Assembly (NCBI GenBank): GCA_003586115.2
Contig: QVOM02000042.1
Location: forward strand, 41,023,483 to 41,087,482
DNA: 64,000 nt
Origin: Salvator merianae
Lineage: Eukaryota > Chordata > Lepidosauria > Squamata > Teiidae
Direction: 5' to 3'
In this document: positions 37,961-49,790 of the stretch, piece after piece
How positions within the stretch are numbered: the first letter of the stretch is position 1
How the letters are laid out: every line of letters begins with the position of its first letter
The notes under the pieces: model-generated
Databases searched by the model: none
Seen by the model: only the letters and a program-made list of their open reading frames with translations
Told to the model about the DNA's origin: nothing
Translations under genes and position numbers: made by a program

Positions 37961-38931
37961 TTCTGTCTCAGCTATGAAAATAAGAATATGTAACGATCTT
38001 TAACAAAACATAGCTTCAGAGAGCAACATACAAAGCTGCTGAAACAATTGTAATACCAATTGAAAAGAGAAATGTAACTCCCAGTAGAAATGTGAACAGG
38101 GAGCCAAGAAGGTAACGTGCCATATGAGTTATGGTTGTGCTTCTGGAAGCCAGAATAATAGGACACATGGGAGAGAATAATGTGAAAAGCAAATTCCTAG
38201 TTTCTCAAGAATGTGTAAGAATAAAACTAAAACTACATGCCAAGCCTAATTCTCTTTTTATTTAGGTCCACTCAAGGTTCAATGTAATGAAAACACTGCT
38301 TCTGACTACTTAATGAGGCTTTAGCTTTAAATCCTGTTTTAAAACACTGCCACATCTAGTATTCCTAATTAAAAGTCAATCCAGACTTTAGCCTTCTCAG
38401 GTTAAATCCATAAACTTTGTGGTAACACTGAAAATAGTGAACAGGCATAAACAGTCAGCTGTGCTAATAGGGAAATTCAATGGACCTCTGATATTGAATA
38501 GACAGAATGTATGTTTAAAGGTATTACAAATCGCACAAATTCCAGTTAAGTGATGTATTTAATGTGTGTTCGAATCACTTTGGGGTTTTTTGTGTGTGAC
38601 ATTGCATTTGATCATCATATATCTGTCTGTATACTATGAGCTGGGTAGTGATATACTTTGTTCATGATAGGGAGAGTAGAAATGTCCAAAACACTGTTAA
38701 TCTATTCATGCATGGCTACAAAACTAGGAAAGTGGCATCACTTACTAAACTGTGCAGCAAAGAAGAGAAATCTGTACAAACAGAAATCCATACGAACTGG
38801 ACTGAAACTATTGAAAAATTCAGGCTCAATCCTTCCTTTCCTTTTCCCATTTTTGGGAGGTTGTGATGGACTATACCATTCCAATTTCCTAGTTCTAACA
38901 CAAGATACTTTACTGCTCAGAGCTTCTACTG

Positions 38932-39335
38932 GGGCCCTTTCAGCACTTACCTGCCTTAAATCCATATCAGTGTGTCCAGATTAGCCCAGTCCACAGATAA
39001 GGATTGTGGGGAGGCATGGGTGGGATTAGTGCCATCTGCTCTGTTGGCGCTGATCCAAATTAGGCCACAGAATGGCCACAAAACTCGGGCTGTATCCCCA
39101 CACCTCCAAACACTAGGAACATTTGTTTCTAGCCTTGGGGCTTCTGGGGAGTGCTTTTTGGCGGTGCACTATGGCACACTGCTGAAAGGCACCCCCTGGT
39201 ATTCCTGAACGTGGGAGGCATGCCTTCTTCACACTTCCCATGTTCCAGATCAAGGGCACCGGTCCCTGTGGTATATCTATGTGGCCTAGAAATGAACTAC
39301 ACGGACCCTTAATACAGATTAAAGATCCGTGCAAA
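38932..39335. mobile_element. MITE with CCTTAATACAGATTAAAG hairpin
   Basis: Left end GGGCCCTTTCAGCACTTACC. Near the right end CCCTTAATACAGATTAAAGA and ATCCGTGC match the element at 13638-13905. About 400 bp. Confidence 0.55.
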
Positions 39336-40614
39336 ATCAACATCAACAGTCTTTTTTTAATGTTATATGTTTGTAAAGGTTGGTTATAGTCTCCAGTCAA
39401 ATGTAGTCTTCCCCTTGCTGTCAATATTACTGAGGGTCTTACCCAAAGCTCCTTATTTCAAAGCATGTGTTATTTCCTCTTTTGAGGCTGCAGTTCTATT
39501 TTAACATTTTTAAACTATGAAGGGCTTTTAGCTCCCTGTTCCCTAGATTGAAAATAAAACCTCAATGAAATCTTGGAGGTACTCTTTCTTTCATAGATAT
39601 TGTATTTTGAACCATATAAGAGGCATTGGCATATAAGATGCACCTATGATTTGCAAAGGAATATTTAGGAAAGATAACTAAATAAATAAATAAATAAAGA
39701 GTACAGAGTGATTTTAGGGGACACTATTTTGCAAAAGAATGTGGTTATAACATGGCACAAAATATAGTAAGCATGTAAGAAGTGCTGTGCGGAATCTTCA
39801 AGGGCAATGGAAGCAGGAATTGTTTTTATCAGTGGCAAATGGGTTGTTATGATGAAAAGTCATTTCAAATTCCATTATAAAATAACGAGAATTTGATAAA
39901 GGAAGTACAGTACATATAACCAAAAATCCTTAAGCACAGAAACTAGTATGGCAAGAATGATGTCAATAATAGCAATAGAGTTTACTTGAGATATATTTTG
40001 CACTTTCACCTACTTTCGACAGGAAAACTCCTATTTAAATTCCACAATACATTCTGTACATCAGCTATACCTGGTTATAGTACCCCTCTTCCAGGCTCTA
40101 TTATAAAAATATCTTCTCTGAAAGTAATCAGGAGATCAGCAACAAGAGTAAAGATTTTTTAGTAGTTCCTGTCTCCAACACAGCAATGCCTTTCTGACTC
40201 TAACATTCACGTCTCTCCTCTTTTCCCAGACATTTGGCTGCTAGTTTCTGTTTATTCTTGCTGGCATTTAAACTGATGCCCATGTTTTTATTACGTGTTA
40301 TAACTGGGCTGCAGGAGGTGGATAATGTATTATTACGTTATTTGCCTATGTGGCTATTTTATATTTAATCTTCGTACTTTGCTATGAGGAACAGGTTCCT
40401 AAGAAATACTAGGAGTGATATCATTGGTAGTGCAATTGTCTGACCAACCCAAAATCTATTGGTAGTTCTGCAGAACACACTAAAAGCAATTTCATTCCAG
40501 TTCCATCTTGCCTTTGTAGGTGGGGGTCTTATTACACTGAGAAACCCTAAAATTTGAACACAATCATGAACATATACATATCACTGGATTTCTTATGCTT
40601 TTTACCCAATATTT

Positions 40615-40930
40615 GATGAGACTGGGGATATATTTATTTGTATTTTTATCCCGCCCTATACCTGAAGGTCTCAGGGCGGGTTACAATTAAAACAAAACAG
40701 AACAAAACAAAAACTCATAAAAGGCACGCAATAAAACAGTAGTCTGAAAGTAGGGAGGGAAAGCTGTACCTTTAGCCAAAGGCAAGGGTAAATAGGTGCG
40801 TCTTTATTGTTCTCCTAAAGATGTAAAGTGAGGAAGCTTGACGCACCTCAGGGGGAAGAGTGTTCCACAGTCTGGGGGCCACCACTGAAAAGGCCCTATC
40901 CTGGGTGCCCACCCCTTTAGCTGTTGTCTG
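40615..40930 (-). mobile_element. L2-like LINE 3' end
   Basis: The minus strand encodes the last coding stretch, LWNTLPLEVRQASSLYIFRR, followed by TIKTHLFTLAF. A 3' tail follows (TAACCCGCCCTGAGACC, then AGGGCGGGATAAAAATAC, AAATAAATA). Severely 5' truncated. Confidence 0.75.
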
Positions 40931-41282
40931 CACTAAAGTGGAATTGCCACACAGATCTGTGGCAAGCCCACCATAGCTGGCTATATCCCCCCCTAAATCC
41001 TGCTATAGCCTATTTTGGGAAAACCCAACTCTGATTGTGGGTTTACCTGAAACAGCACTATAACTTATTGTGTGGAGGGAACTGCCATCTTGGAAGTGGC
41101 CACTGCACATGTGTGGGGACCAGAAAAGATGGCTGTGCGTGTGCATGTGCGGTGATCACAATCATATGTAGCCAACAGGCAATAATTCTGGAGGGGCTTT
41201 TCTCTAGAATATCACCTGTTAGCAAAATATTAAACCAGTGTCTGGATCCACTCTATGAGTTGAATAAATCCATAAAGTATAT

Positions 41283-41386
41283 TGCCCTTTCTGGGCCTTA
41301 TTCTGGATTATATCTGCAGCAATATACAAATGGCAGGCTCCTATTCTGAGATATAATCCAGAATAAGGCCCAGTGCAGAAAGGGCC
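41283..41386. mobile_element. Short palindromic MITE, TTATTCYGGATTATATC family
   Basis: Left TGCCCTTTCTGGGCC and right GTGCAGAAAGGGCC. The core CTTATTCTGGATTATATC is inverted at the right as GATATAATCCAGAATAAG. 104 bp. Relatives at 48948, 49619, 51750 and about 61690. Confidence 0.75.
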
Positions 41387-41799
41387 ATTATTTAGATATG
41401 AAGTCAAATATATATTCTAATGCACACTCACAGAATTGAAACAATCCCAAGGTATATGTATATAAACTATTGCCAAAGGATGCATATACTTTAAAAATTC
41501 CTCTAGCAAGACTAATTTGAACATGTCTTATTTTCTTTTATAGGAAATGCTTTACAGAACACATAGTTAAATGGTAGCAAAGCCTAAATGAGAAGAAGAG
41601 TAAATCTGTACGGAAGAGTCAAGGCAAAAGAGCTTTACAGAATTTTTTTAGGACAGGATTTTTAAAAACTCCATATTGCATCAATAAATTTAAAAATGAC
41701 AGGTATTATCAACAACTGTTACATGCCATTTTTTAATCTTTACTGAAGATTAAAGTAAAGATTTTAATCTTTACTCGGAGAGGGGCAGCATATAAGTCC

Positions 41800-42130
41800 A
41801 ATTAATAAATAAAATAAATATAGATATAGATATATCCCCATGTGAGTATTGCTGATGTGACAGTACCTGGTGATAGTAGAGATGAAGAAAAACAGCTGGA
41901 AAAGTTAGCAGATACAAAGACCTGCAAATTGAAACCAAGAGTCTATGGCAAAAAAAGTTGGTGGTTGTGTCACTAGTTATTGGTACCCCTGGTACAGTCC
42001 CAAGGGAGTGACTTCTTAATACCTTGGGCACTGATAGAGTCGCAGTCCATCAACTACTGAAGGCAGCACTTTTCAGAACACAATTCTGTGCCAATACCTC
42101 TGATTATCCTATGTCCCTGGGAAGTACCTT
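41800..42130 (+). mobile_element. Possible R2/R4-like LINE C-terminal remnant
   Basis: With stops ignored, the plus-strand frame reads VSRYKDLQIETKSLWQKKLV, VVSLVIGTPGTVPRE, then LLNTLGTDRVAVHQLLKAAL. This pattern (YQDLxIE..W, VVPVVIG..G, L....G) resembles the C-terminal domain of R2/R4-type LINE proteins as I remember them. Only one short region is present and its clade is uncertain. Confidence 0.45.
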
Positions 42131-42171
42131 GCTGAATAGCAGATCAGTCATAAACATCTACTACACTGTGT

Positions 42172-42206
42172 GGTGATGATGATGACAACAATGACAATAA
42201 TAATAT
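42172..42206. repeat. GAT/AAT-type simple repeat
   Basis: Degenerate trinucleotide run GATGATGATGATGACAACA, then AATAATAAT. Confidence 0.7.
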
Positions 42207-42329
42207 TTAACTCTCCCTGAAATACAGTCCCTCATATGCTATTTGAGAAGAGAAGGTCCCACTAAAGCACATGAACATCTAGCTACCTGTGCTGTGTTCA
42301 TTAATTGCAATATAACCACACTGATAAGT

Positions 42330-42868
42330 TATATCAGTGTCACATCCAGGATGCCTTTAATGGTCCAACTCAAGACTTCATGGCTTTCATGACAACTATG
42401 GGACTACATCAGTACATTATGGGTCCAACTCATGTTACAGGACATATTCTTGACCTGGTCTTTGCTGCAGAGTAAGAGAGTGAGGATCTGTTGGTAGCTG
42501 GACTTGTAGTGAGTCTAGTGGATCATTTTCTGGTGAAGTTTGGGCTTATGGCATCAGTTCCTTGCCGCAGGGGCGAAGGACCTATTGAGATGGTCCACAC
42601 TTGGAGACTTATGGGATCTGATGGACTCCTGATGACTCTGCAGAAGTTTTCAGTTGACATGACCAGTGTTCCTGTTGAGGCTCTAATTGCATTTTGGAGC
42701 CTTGACGTGCGCCGAGCTATTGACATGATTGCTCCCAAGTGCCCTCAGAGACCCTGCAGAGGGTGTAAGGCAGCCTGGTATATTGGGGAATTGTGTGTGA
42801 TGAAGCAAGAGAGCTTCTTGGAGCCTAAAATCCAAGTTTATTTTTTTATATTTCAAATATACAAATGA
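42330..42868 (+). mobile_element. L2-like LINE remnant, endonuclease end
   Basis: Plus-strand fragment covering the end of the APE-type endonuclease and the linker. It reads DFMAFMTTMGLHQYIMGPTH then VTGHILDLVF around 42375-42465, a typical GPTHxxGHxLDLVF end. An open frame at 42491-42868 follows (SLVDHFLVKFGLMAS, RRAIDMIAPKCPQRP, AWYIGELCVMKQE). It sits upstream of no reverse transcriptase, so the insert is a fragment. The same LINE type occurs at 34400-35665. Confidence 0.75.
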
Positions 42869-43714
42869 TCATAGGCCCTGTCATTTAGGATTTCATGTAT
42901 CTCAGAAGATCTTACGTAGTAATGTTTTCAGAAACAAGGTACACAAAATTAAACTATGCTTTCGAAGAAACAAAAACTGGAAAATTCAAAAAATTATCTT
43001 CTCCCACAAGACATCAAGTGTTTTATCAGTGCTGGCAGAATATGCTCCCAGGAGCACACTAATTGCAGGTTCCCTCTTGCTGTTGCTGTGCTAGATGGTG
43101 GCAGCAGGACCAGTCTAAGTCCTGCATTGGAACCTGAGAACATTCTACCAGACTCTAACAACTGGTGACTTCGGGGGCTATTTCTGGACACTGGCAAAAT
43201 GCCCTTGCACAGAAACTTCAATGTTGAGGAACTTTTGCTTTCTGGCCTCAAATTTAGTGTAGGCTGGGACATGCTGTCTGAGTGGACAGCTATCCATCAT
43301 GCTCCTGGTCTGTGTTCCATGCCAAGAACGATCCCTTCCACATGTGCCATGCCATATGAGTTGATTTTTCTGAAGAAAGGGAGAAAGGAAAACTGGACTC
43401 AAACTCTGAGCCACTGGGTGTGGTGCTATTTACCTTTCTCCCTACAGGTTAGTTGTCTTTCTATTTTGTCATGCAAAATTTGCTGCACTGAAGATGGGGG
43501 AGGGGAAAGTCAAAGATAGGTTCGTTCCCTTTTATAGCACCAAATTATGCTCTGATGCACTGCAGGTCAAGATTCAGCTTGGTGTTTCACATAGGAATCT
43601 CACCACAGGAATGTCATTTGCTAGAAAAAATGAGTGATTGATTTTGCTATTGTTATTATCTGTCAACATGTCTAAGGAAACAAGCCAAACACAGAAAAAA
43701 GGTTATTTCAAAAA

Positions 43715-43749
43715 AAGAGACAGAGAGAGGGAGAGAGAGAGAGAGAGAG

Positions 43750-43824
<75 letters not shown>

Positions 43825-43825
43825 A
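43715..43825. repeat. GA/GAAA compound microsatellite
   Basis: A (GA)n run to about 43750 followed by about 19 GAAA units. It lies 540 bp downstream, in transcript sense, of the donor at 44368. The Lys-Glu-Arg frame through it is an artefact of the repeat. Confidence 0.95.
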
Positions 43826-44190
43826 CAAAAATAGAAACATTGACTGGAATGAAGAATTACCTCAGAATTTGTCTTTAAATTTAATCATATGAAAACAGCA
43901 CAGTTTCCAGTTGAGATAGCCAAAATCCCAGATTACTAGAAGAAATAGTAGACAATATTTTGATCTTAACTCCTTATTAGCAGCAAGAAACTGAAAAGGA
44001 GAAAATGTTGGACAACTTTGTATGAGTTATGAAAATCTTATATTGAAAGAGAGGGAGAAAACCCACTAGGGACTGTATCCTTAACAGGAAAATGATCAGG
44101 GTTTTATTGTTGTTCTGTTTACTTATTTGTACAGCTCAGGTTTTTTGAATTGCACAAAATGGTTGAAATATTTATTACTCCAACTCTTAT

Positions 44191-44220
44191 GCTCTCTCTC
44201 TCTCTCTTGCTCTCTCTCTC
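44191..44220. repeat. CT microsatellite
   Basis: (CT)n with one TTG interruption, inside the intron close to the donor at 44368. Confidence 0.85.
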
Positions 44221-44368
44221 AAAAGAAGTCATTAAGTGACTTGAGCATTATTTTCATTGAAATGAATTTATTCCTAAAGATAAAGCCTTACTTGATATAC
44301 TGAGCACACATTTTAATTTTCTTACATGATAAAAAATAAATTATGCTAAAAGTGAAAAGACCACGTAC

Positions 44369-44581
44369 TATTTTCCTATCATAGGATTCTCCGCTGCTGT
44401 ATGTTGTGGCCAGTGTAGAGGCACATTCTTCTAGATACCAAGGTTTCCGCCCACTTTCAGCCGTGCTGCTGATGGAGATGGTGTAGATGCTATTTGTGTA
44501 GCCATCACAGGAACAATGATCCTTACTTCTTCCACCATTTCCAGACGCCCAAACATAAATGGAACCCAAGTTGTTTCGTCC
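44369..44581 (-). CDS. PCSK5: PCSK5 internal exon (oxyanion-hole Asn exon)
   Basis: Internal exon of 213 bp (71 codons, phase 0 at both ends). The acceptor ends in AAATAG and the donor is GTACGT. The peptide begins [17 protein letters not shown], continues through [15 protein letters not shown] and ends GESYDRKI. The Asn of WASGNGG (codon at 44539-44537) is the oxyanion-hole residue of the kexin/furin-type subtilisin domain. The combination [18 protein letters not shown] plus ISSTAESG fits PCSK5 better than PCSK6 or furin, judged from remembered family sequences. PCSK5 is a calcium-dependent secretory-pathway endoprotease that cuts precursors after paired basic residues. The exon joins 31853-31753 in frame. 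A Met codon inside it (44569) is not a translation start. The preceding exon is not visible in the next 19.4 kb. Confidence 0.96.
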
Positions 44582-45939
44582 CTATTTGAAATAGTTCAGG
44601 AAAAAATAGTTAATGATTTAATGAATATATAGAGTTTTCTTATATTTTCTCCTCACCAATTTTAGAGAAAACAACATAAAAAGCCAAATCAAATGACTTT
44701 AAGCATTTTGTGGGTATTTTTAAAAAAAATTCTATAGAAATGTTGAACATTTGTTTCTATTTTGTTTGAAGTGCTTAATATTGTCTGGAAACACATTGTG
44801 CTAGCAGGAGGTGGAGCCTCTTTAGACCACACCAGAGTGTGGAAGAAGTCCAGAAGAAGGTTTGTCACTGCAGTGTACCACTCTAACTGTAAGTGAGGAA
44901 ATTACCTAAGACATTGTAATTATAAGACAATTTCACTGTAACTTAAACACAGTTCTCAAAGGACTGGGTGCTAAATCAAATATGTGCACAAATTGTTTTC
45001 CAAATCTAATAAGCTACTCAACAAAATATTTTGGCTTATGTTTTCAAAAGTTAACATGCATATTTTAGAACACAATCTTCTTTTCAAACCATTTTAGAAT
45101 TAATAAATATGGTCCGGTTTCTGGGTGAAATCTTTTATGAAATTCACATATTTTAAACAAGAAGTTTAGGAAGTTTAGTTCTTCCCATCAGGCTGATCTT
45201 AGTTTTCCCTAAGATTAATGTTTAAAATTACTAGGATGTACCAGGCTTCCTGATTTTTTTAAAATTCAGACAGATTGTGAGTAAAAACTATACATGTATT
45301 TTTGTGATTCTTAGGTGTTTTCTGACTCAGAGACATCAGGATTTTTATCTCCTTTATCTCCATCTCTCATTTGTTCTGATCAAAGGAGGTTCTCAATAGA
45401 GAAGCCGTATGTTTCACTACCTATCTTCCACTTCATATCCCTCAAGCGTCATCTGTTTTCTGTTTTACACTTGATTTCTCAATACTCCTATTCTCCTTCC
45501 TTTTAGAAGACTTAATCCAATGACCTTTCAGTTGACCTGAACAATATCCAGATTAAGCCTATTATTTTCACTTTACTACTATGCCGTTACTTATCTCCTT
45601 TTCTTATTTGTGCCTTACATAGTCACCAATCCACAAATAATGGCTAAGGGTTGTCTGGATTAAGTGAAATGACCATTCTGTGTTCACGTTGTCCTTTGAT
45701 TTTTGCGAGGGTTAGTTTCTGCCAAATGATAGAACTGTCAGAAACAGTCAAACAGCTGATTCCAGTCTCTTTCTGCACTTATAAGCGTGGAAGTTACCTG
45801 TCCAGCAGCAGAAAACTCAACAATATGCACATTTGCTACCTTTTCTCTATTACAATGGTGGGTGCATGAAGTCCTTCACGTGCATACTATACATTCCTGT
45901 CTAACCAATCTTTTAGAGGGTTTTTGGGTTTTTTTTAGT

Positions 45940-47030
45940 ATGCTAATAAACCTGTGGATAACAGTGATATAGTAGGCACTATCAACTTAGATTTTCAAAA
46001 AGCCTTGGAGAAAGTCCCTCTTCAAAGATGCTTCATTTAAGCTGAACAGTCATGGAATAAAAGAAGGGTTCATATTATGAATAAGCAATAGGCTGAGTAA
46101 TAGGAACCAGAGAGTAGGTGTAAATGAGCATTTCTCAGAATGGAAAGATGTAACAAATGGGTCCCCCAAGATTCTGTCATGGGACTGGTCATTTTCAGTG
46201 GAATGAGACACCAAATCATTCAGAGTCATCAATACAAAAGTGGACTGGGCATTGAGATGGCATTTACTGTTAAACATGAGCGATGCACAGCGAAGCTAAA
46301 ACGACAGTATTTGTACACATTAATGGGATCTGAACTATCTACAACTGATTAGAAAAGAAATCTTGATGTCATGATGTTCAATATAAGGGTCAACATGGTG
46401 CATTAGCTCTAAAATGGCAAACTGTTTGTTAAGGATAATATGAACTGGTATTGAAAATATAAAAATATATTAATATTATAATGACTTTATGCAAATTGAT
46501 GATGTAACTGCACCTGGTAACCTGTGTAGACTTTTTGTCTCTGAATCTCAAAACAACACTGTAGAGCTAGAACAGGGTTAAAAAAAGGATAACTAAAATG
46601 ATCTAGGGAGTAAAGGCACTTTCCTATGAGGAACGACTGCAGTGTTTGGGCATTTCGGTCTAGGAAGGAGGTCAGTGAGAAGGGACATGACAGAGATGTA
46701 TAAAATTATGGAGGGACAAATTATGGACAAAACTGAATAGCAAAAGTTTCCCCCTCAAATACTAGAACTATGTGTCATCCAATGAAGCTGAATCCAGGAG
46801 AAATCAGGACAATGAAAATGTTTTTTTTCACGCAACGAATAGTTACCCTTGGAATTCCCTGCTATGAGATGTAGTTGGCCATCCATTTGGACAACTTCCC
46901 CCAAAATGGTAAAGATACAAATATGGCTCCTAGCCTTGATAGCAACGTGATTATCTCTGTTATGGGAGGTGGAATGGCTCTAAAAGCAAGCTGCAAAGGG
47001 ACTGCAAGCAGGGGAAGCTGTGTTCTTATG
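45940..47030 (+). mobile_element. CR1 LINE remnant with 3' end
   Basis: The 5' part (45960-46200) encodes degraded reverse transcriptase: DIVGTINLDFQKALEKVPL, corresponding to CR1 DFxKAFDxVPH. The 3' part (46530-47030) holds the conserved C-terminal region (AGGAACGACTGCAGTGTTTG, AAATACTAGAACTATG, CATCCAATGAAGCTGAA) and ends in GTTCTTATG. The middle is deleted or scrambled and stops are frequent. Confidence 0.8.
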
Positions 47031-47071
47031 TCCCACTAGAGGGCTTCTTTGTGCAGCTGGTTGCCCACTGT

Positions 47072-47175
47072 GGGCCTTTCCGCACAGAACTAACCTGTGC
47101 CACTCTGGCCCAAATCTCACAACCTGGCCCAAGACAGGCCAGGCTGACAGTGGGCCACATCAAGAAAAACAGATA
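47072..47175. mobile_element. Solo MITE end
   Basis: GGGCCTTTCCGCACAGAACT resembles the left terminal repeat of the MITEs here. No matching right end is seen. Confidence 0.4.
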
Positions 47176-48947
47176 TGGTTTCTAGCAGATTTGGGGAGAA
47201 TATATTAGACAAGAGAAGAAAAGAGAAGATAGTAAGTCCCCTAAAATCCACAAGTGAAGTCTGGGACAAATGGTAGAATTAACTGGAATCCACATGTGAT
47301 AAACTATACCCAATAGAGTATATAAACAGAGGGAAAGAGAAAACACTGGGAACAATTATTGAAAAATGGAAAAATAAAGAAAGAAATTATTTAAGAAAAA
47401 AAAATAAAATGGTCTGCTTCAGTTAGATTAAAAGAGATACTTATGCAGGAAGGGCAGACTCCTTGAGTATGATCATACTAGGGATTTTAAAAACTGCCCT
47501 AATAAAATGAGTAAATAATTCCTAGGTGCATACAAAAATGCCTTCCAAACACATTTATTCAAATATATGGCTCTAGGCTTACCCAATGTGCAGCCTATTC
47601 ACTTCAACAGGCAACCTACCATGACTGCAAGGAGTCCTGCTCACTCTTTGCTGAAGCAGTTTCCTCCTTAAGTTTCAGTATTTTTTGTTTGCAAACAAAT
47701 TTGTTCTTAATTTGTTTCATTTTGGTAAAAGAATGAAACTCAAGTCTCTCTCTCCTCACTCTGCATTACTATATGAATGAGTCTACTGTGCTTTTTAAGT
47801 ACATTTCTAAAGAAGGCAGGATAGGAGTAATTTTTTAGCTGCATTTCAGCTTCCTTCAATTTGCTTAATGAGAATGGAGTTCAAAAGGAAACTCTACTGG
47901 TCCTGGCAAGAGCTCACTGGTGCCCCTTCCTGACTCTCCAATTGTTTGATGGCTTCCTGTGGTCTTATTGGTTGTCCTGCTGTAACAGGCAATTCAAGGC
48001 TGCAATTGGTGGAGGTGCTTCCTGCTCAGTTCAGCTCAAGCAATGAAGCAGCTCGAGAGCTGTTCTCTCCCAGTTGTTGAAAGGGCGTATAATTACAGGC
48101 TCGGAGATGGTGTAAAGGGTATTTTTTATTTCCAGTTTGTCCCCCCGAAGGATCAAATTCACCCAGAAGACAACTGAAATAGCTAGTCTGAACACAACCC
48201 ATTACTCCTGCTAACAGCATGCCAAAAAAAAGGTGCTAATAGGTACAGGAAAATATATTTTAACCTTATCAGTCCAGATGGTGTAACATGTACCCCAGTG
48301 AAGTGATAGTTTTGATGTGATTTTTTGTATGCAGTTCAAACATATGACTATGTAGTATAATTTTAAATTCCAGCACGCTCCCAAGGGTGTGCTAAATCAG
48401 GCCAATAACATATAAAATTTGGTGTGTGAATTAGAAACAAGCAAAGAATGAAACAGTTCCACCAACCACAAATTACATATTTTTTCACCCATATTGATGT
48501 GGACTAAATTTCAGCTACCCTGGCGCTTGTCCAAACAGGACTTCAGTGCTGTTGTAGTTTCTAGTGAGGCACTGCTACCCCATGATTGATGACAATGGGC
48601 TAAGGTCTGTGCTTTTGCTGGGATGGGTGATCAACAATGTTCTGCAGCACTGATATTAAAGTATCACAGGCCGCTGCCACATATGAGCTTTGGGATCTTT
48701 CAATGGGAAAAAGGAAGTGGATTCACTTCCTCCCATCTCTCCATCCCTTTCAAGAAATGCTGGACTTCAGTGCTTGCCGAGACCTCTTAGGATCTTTGTC
48801 AGTGAGGCTCACATTATTGACTAGTTCTGATGTTTATTTGGGCAGCAGAAAAGCTTGTATGACCATCCTGGAAATGCAGAAAGAGTAGACAAGAGCAGCA
48901 ATAGTGCTGTTATATTGGAGTAATACTGGTGTTTAGATACTGCCTCA

Positions 48948-49080
48948 GGCCCTCTCTGCACGGGACCTTATTCTGGATTATATTCCAGAGTAGGGCCCCC
49001 CTGTAGTCTACACCAGCATGCAGATGGCAGGGCCCTTTTCCAGGACATAATCCAGAATAGGACCTCATGCAGAAAGGGTC
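48948..49080. mobile_element. 133-bp palindromic MITE (TCA duplication)
   Basis: Left GGCCCTCTCTGCACGGGACC, right CATGCAGAAAGGGTC. The core TTATTCTGGATTATATTCC is matched by the inverse at 49045-49062. TCA flanks it at 48945-48947 and 49081-49083. Confidence 0.8.
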
Positions 49081-49618
49081 TCAGTTACATCTGCAGTGAA
49101 CAGAACCACTTTAGATTCCTGCAAACACTTTTGTATACATTGAAAAGAATTGACCTTTCTTTTTTTAGGGGAGCAGGAAAGACCACCTTTTAGCTGTAGT
49201 TACAGGGCAGAGCACAAAAATAGAGTAAAATACTGAATTCAAGCTAAAATGCATTAATATCATAAAATGTAATAATACAAACACACTGAATGTAAAGAAC
49301 TTCTCAAACTATTAAGAAAAATATAGGTCTTTGTGATTAAATATTGATTTTTTATTTTTTTTAAAAAAATAAAAAGATCAAGGGATGTCACAGTAAAAAT
49401 GATTGTTAATTTCTTTCTATAAAATTCCCTCCAGTCTGCTCTCTCTCCTCTTGGCTCTCTAAAGCCCAATGTATACATAATAATGCAGAAGGTAAGATCA
49501 GAGAAAATTACCACCCTGTCTTCTTTCAGCAGGAGTTTCTGCTGGAACAAATGCCTCTCAGTTCATGGGATAATTATTCCTGAACTGAAGGGCACCTTAT
49601 CCTCTGTCCAGTGACTGA

Positions 49619-49790
49619 GGCCCTTTCTGCACTGGGCCTTATTCCAGATTATAGCCCGAATAGTGGCCTGCCATCCCCATGCTGGTGCACATTATGGTAG
49701 ACTCCACCTGCCATAGTCTGGACCAACACGCAAACGGTAGGCCCCTGTTCTGGGATATAATCTGGAATAAGGTCCAGTGCAGAAAGGACC
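49619..49790. mobile_element. Palindromic MITE, same family
   Basis: Left GGCCCTTTCTGCACTGGGCC, right GGTCCAGTGCAGAAAGGACC. Inner inverted cores TTATTCCAGATTATAGCCC and GGGATATAATCTGGAATAA. AGTGACTG occurs on both sides (49610-49617, 49794-49801) but not flush with the ends. Confidence 0.8.

Larger units (their letters stand above)
31854..44368 (-). other. PCSK5: PCSK5 intron (12.5 kb)
   Basis: Phase-0 intron with donor GTACGT at 44368 and acceptor CAG at 31854. It contains the hAT hairpin, the L2-like and CR1 LINE bodies, an R2/R4-like remnant and the GAAA microsatellite. I see no gene or clear repeat in 31860-33570, 37970-38930, 39340-40610, 42870-43700 and 43830-44360. Confidence 0.9.

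Noticed and set aside
43638..43892. Lys/Glu/Arg-rich small protein
   Set aside because: Translation of the GA/GAAA microsatellite.
44288..44569. 93-codon frame starting MGSIYVW read as a complete gene
   Set aside because: The Met-like start is internal: Gly-Arg-Asn-Asn-Leu precedes it in the same exon, and the frame continues past the donor into intron.
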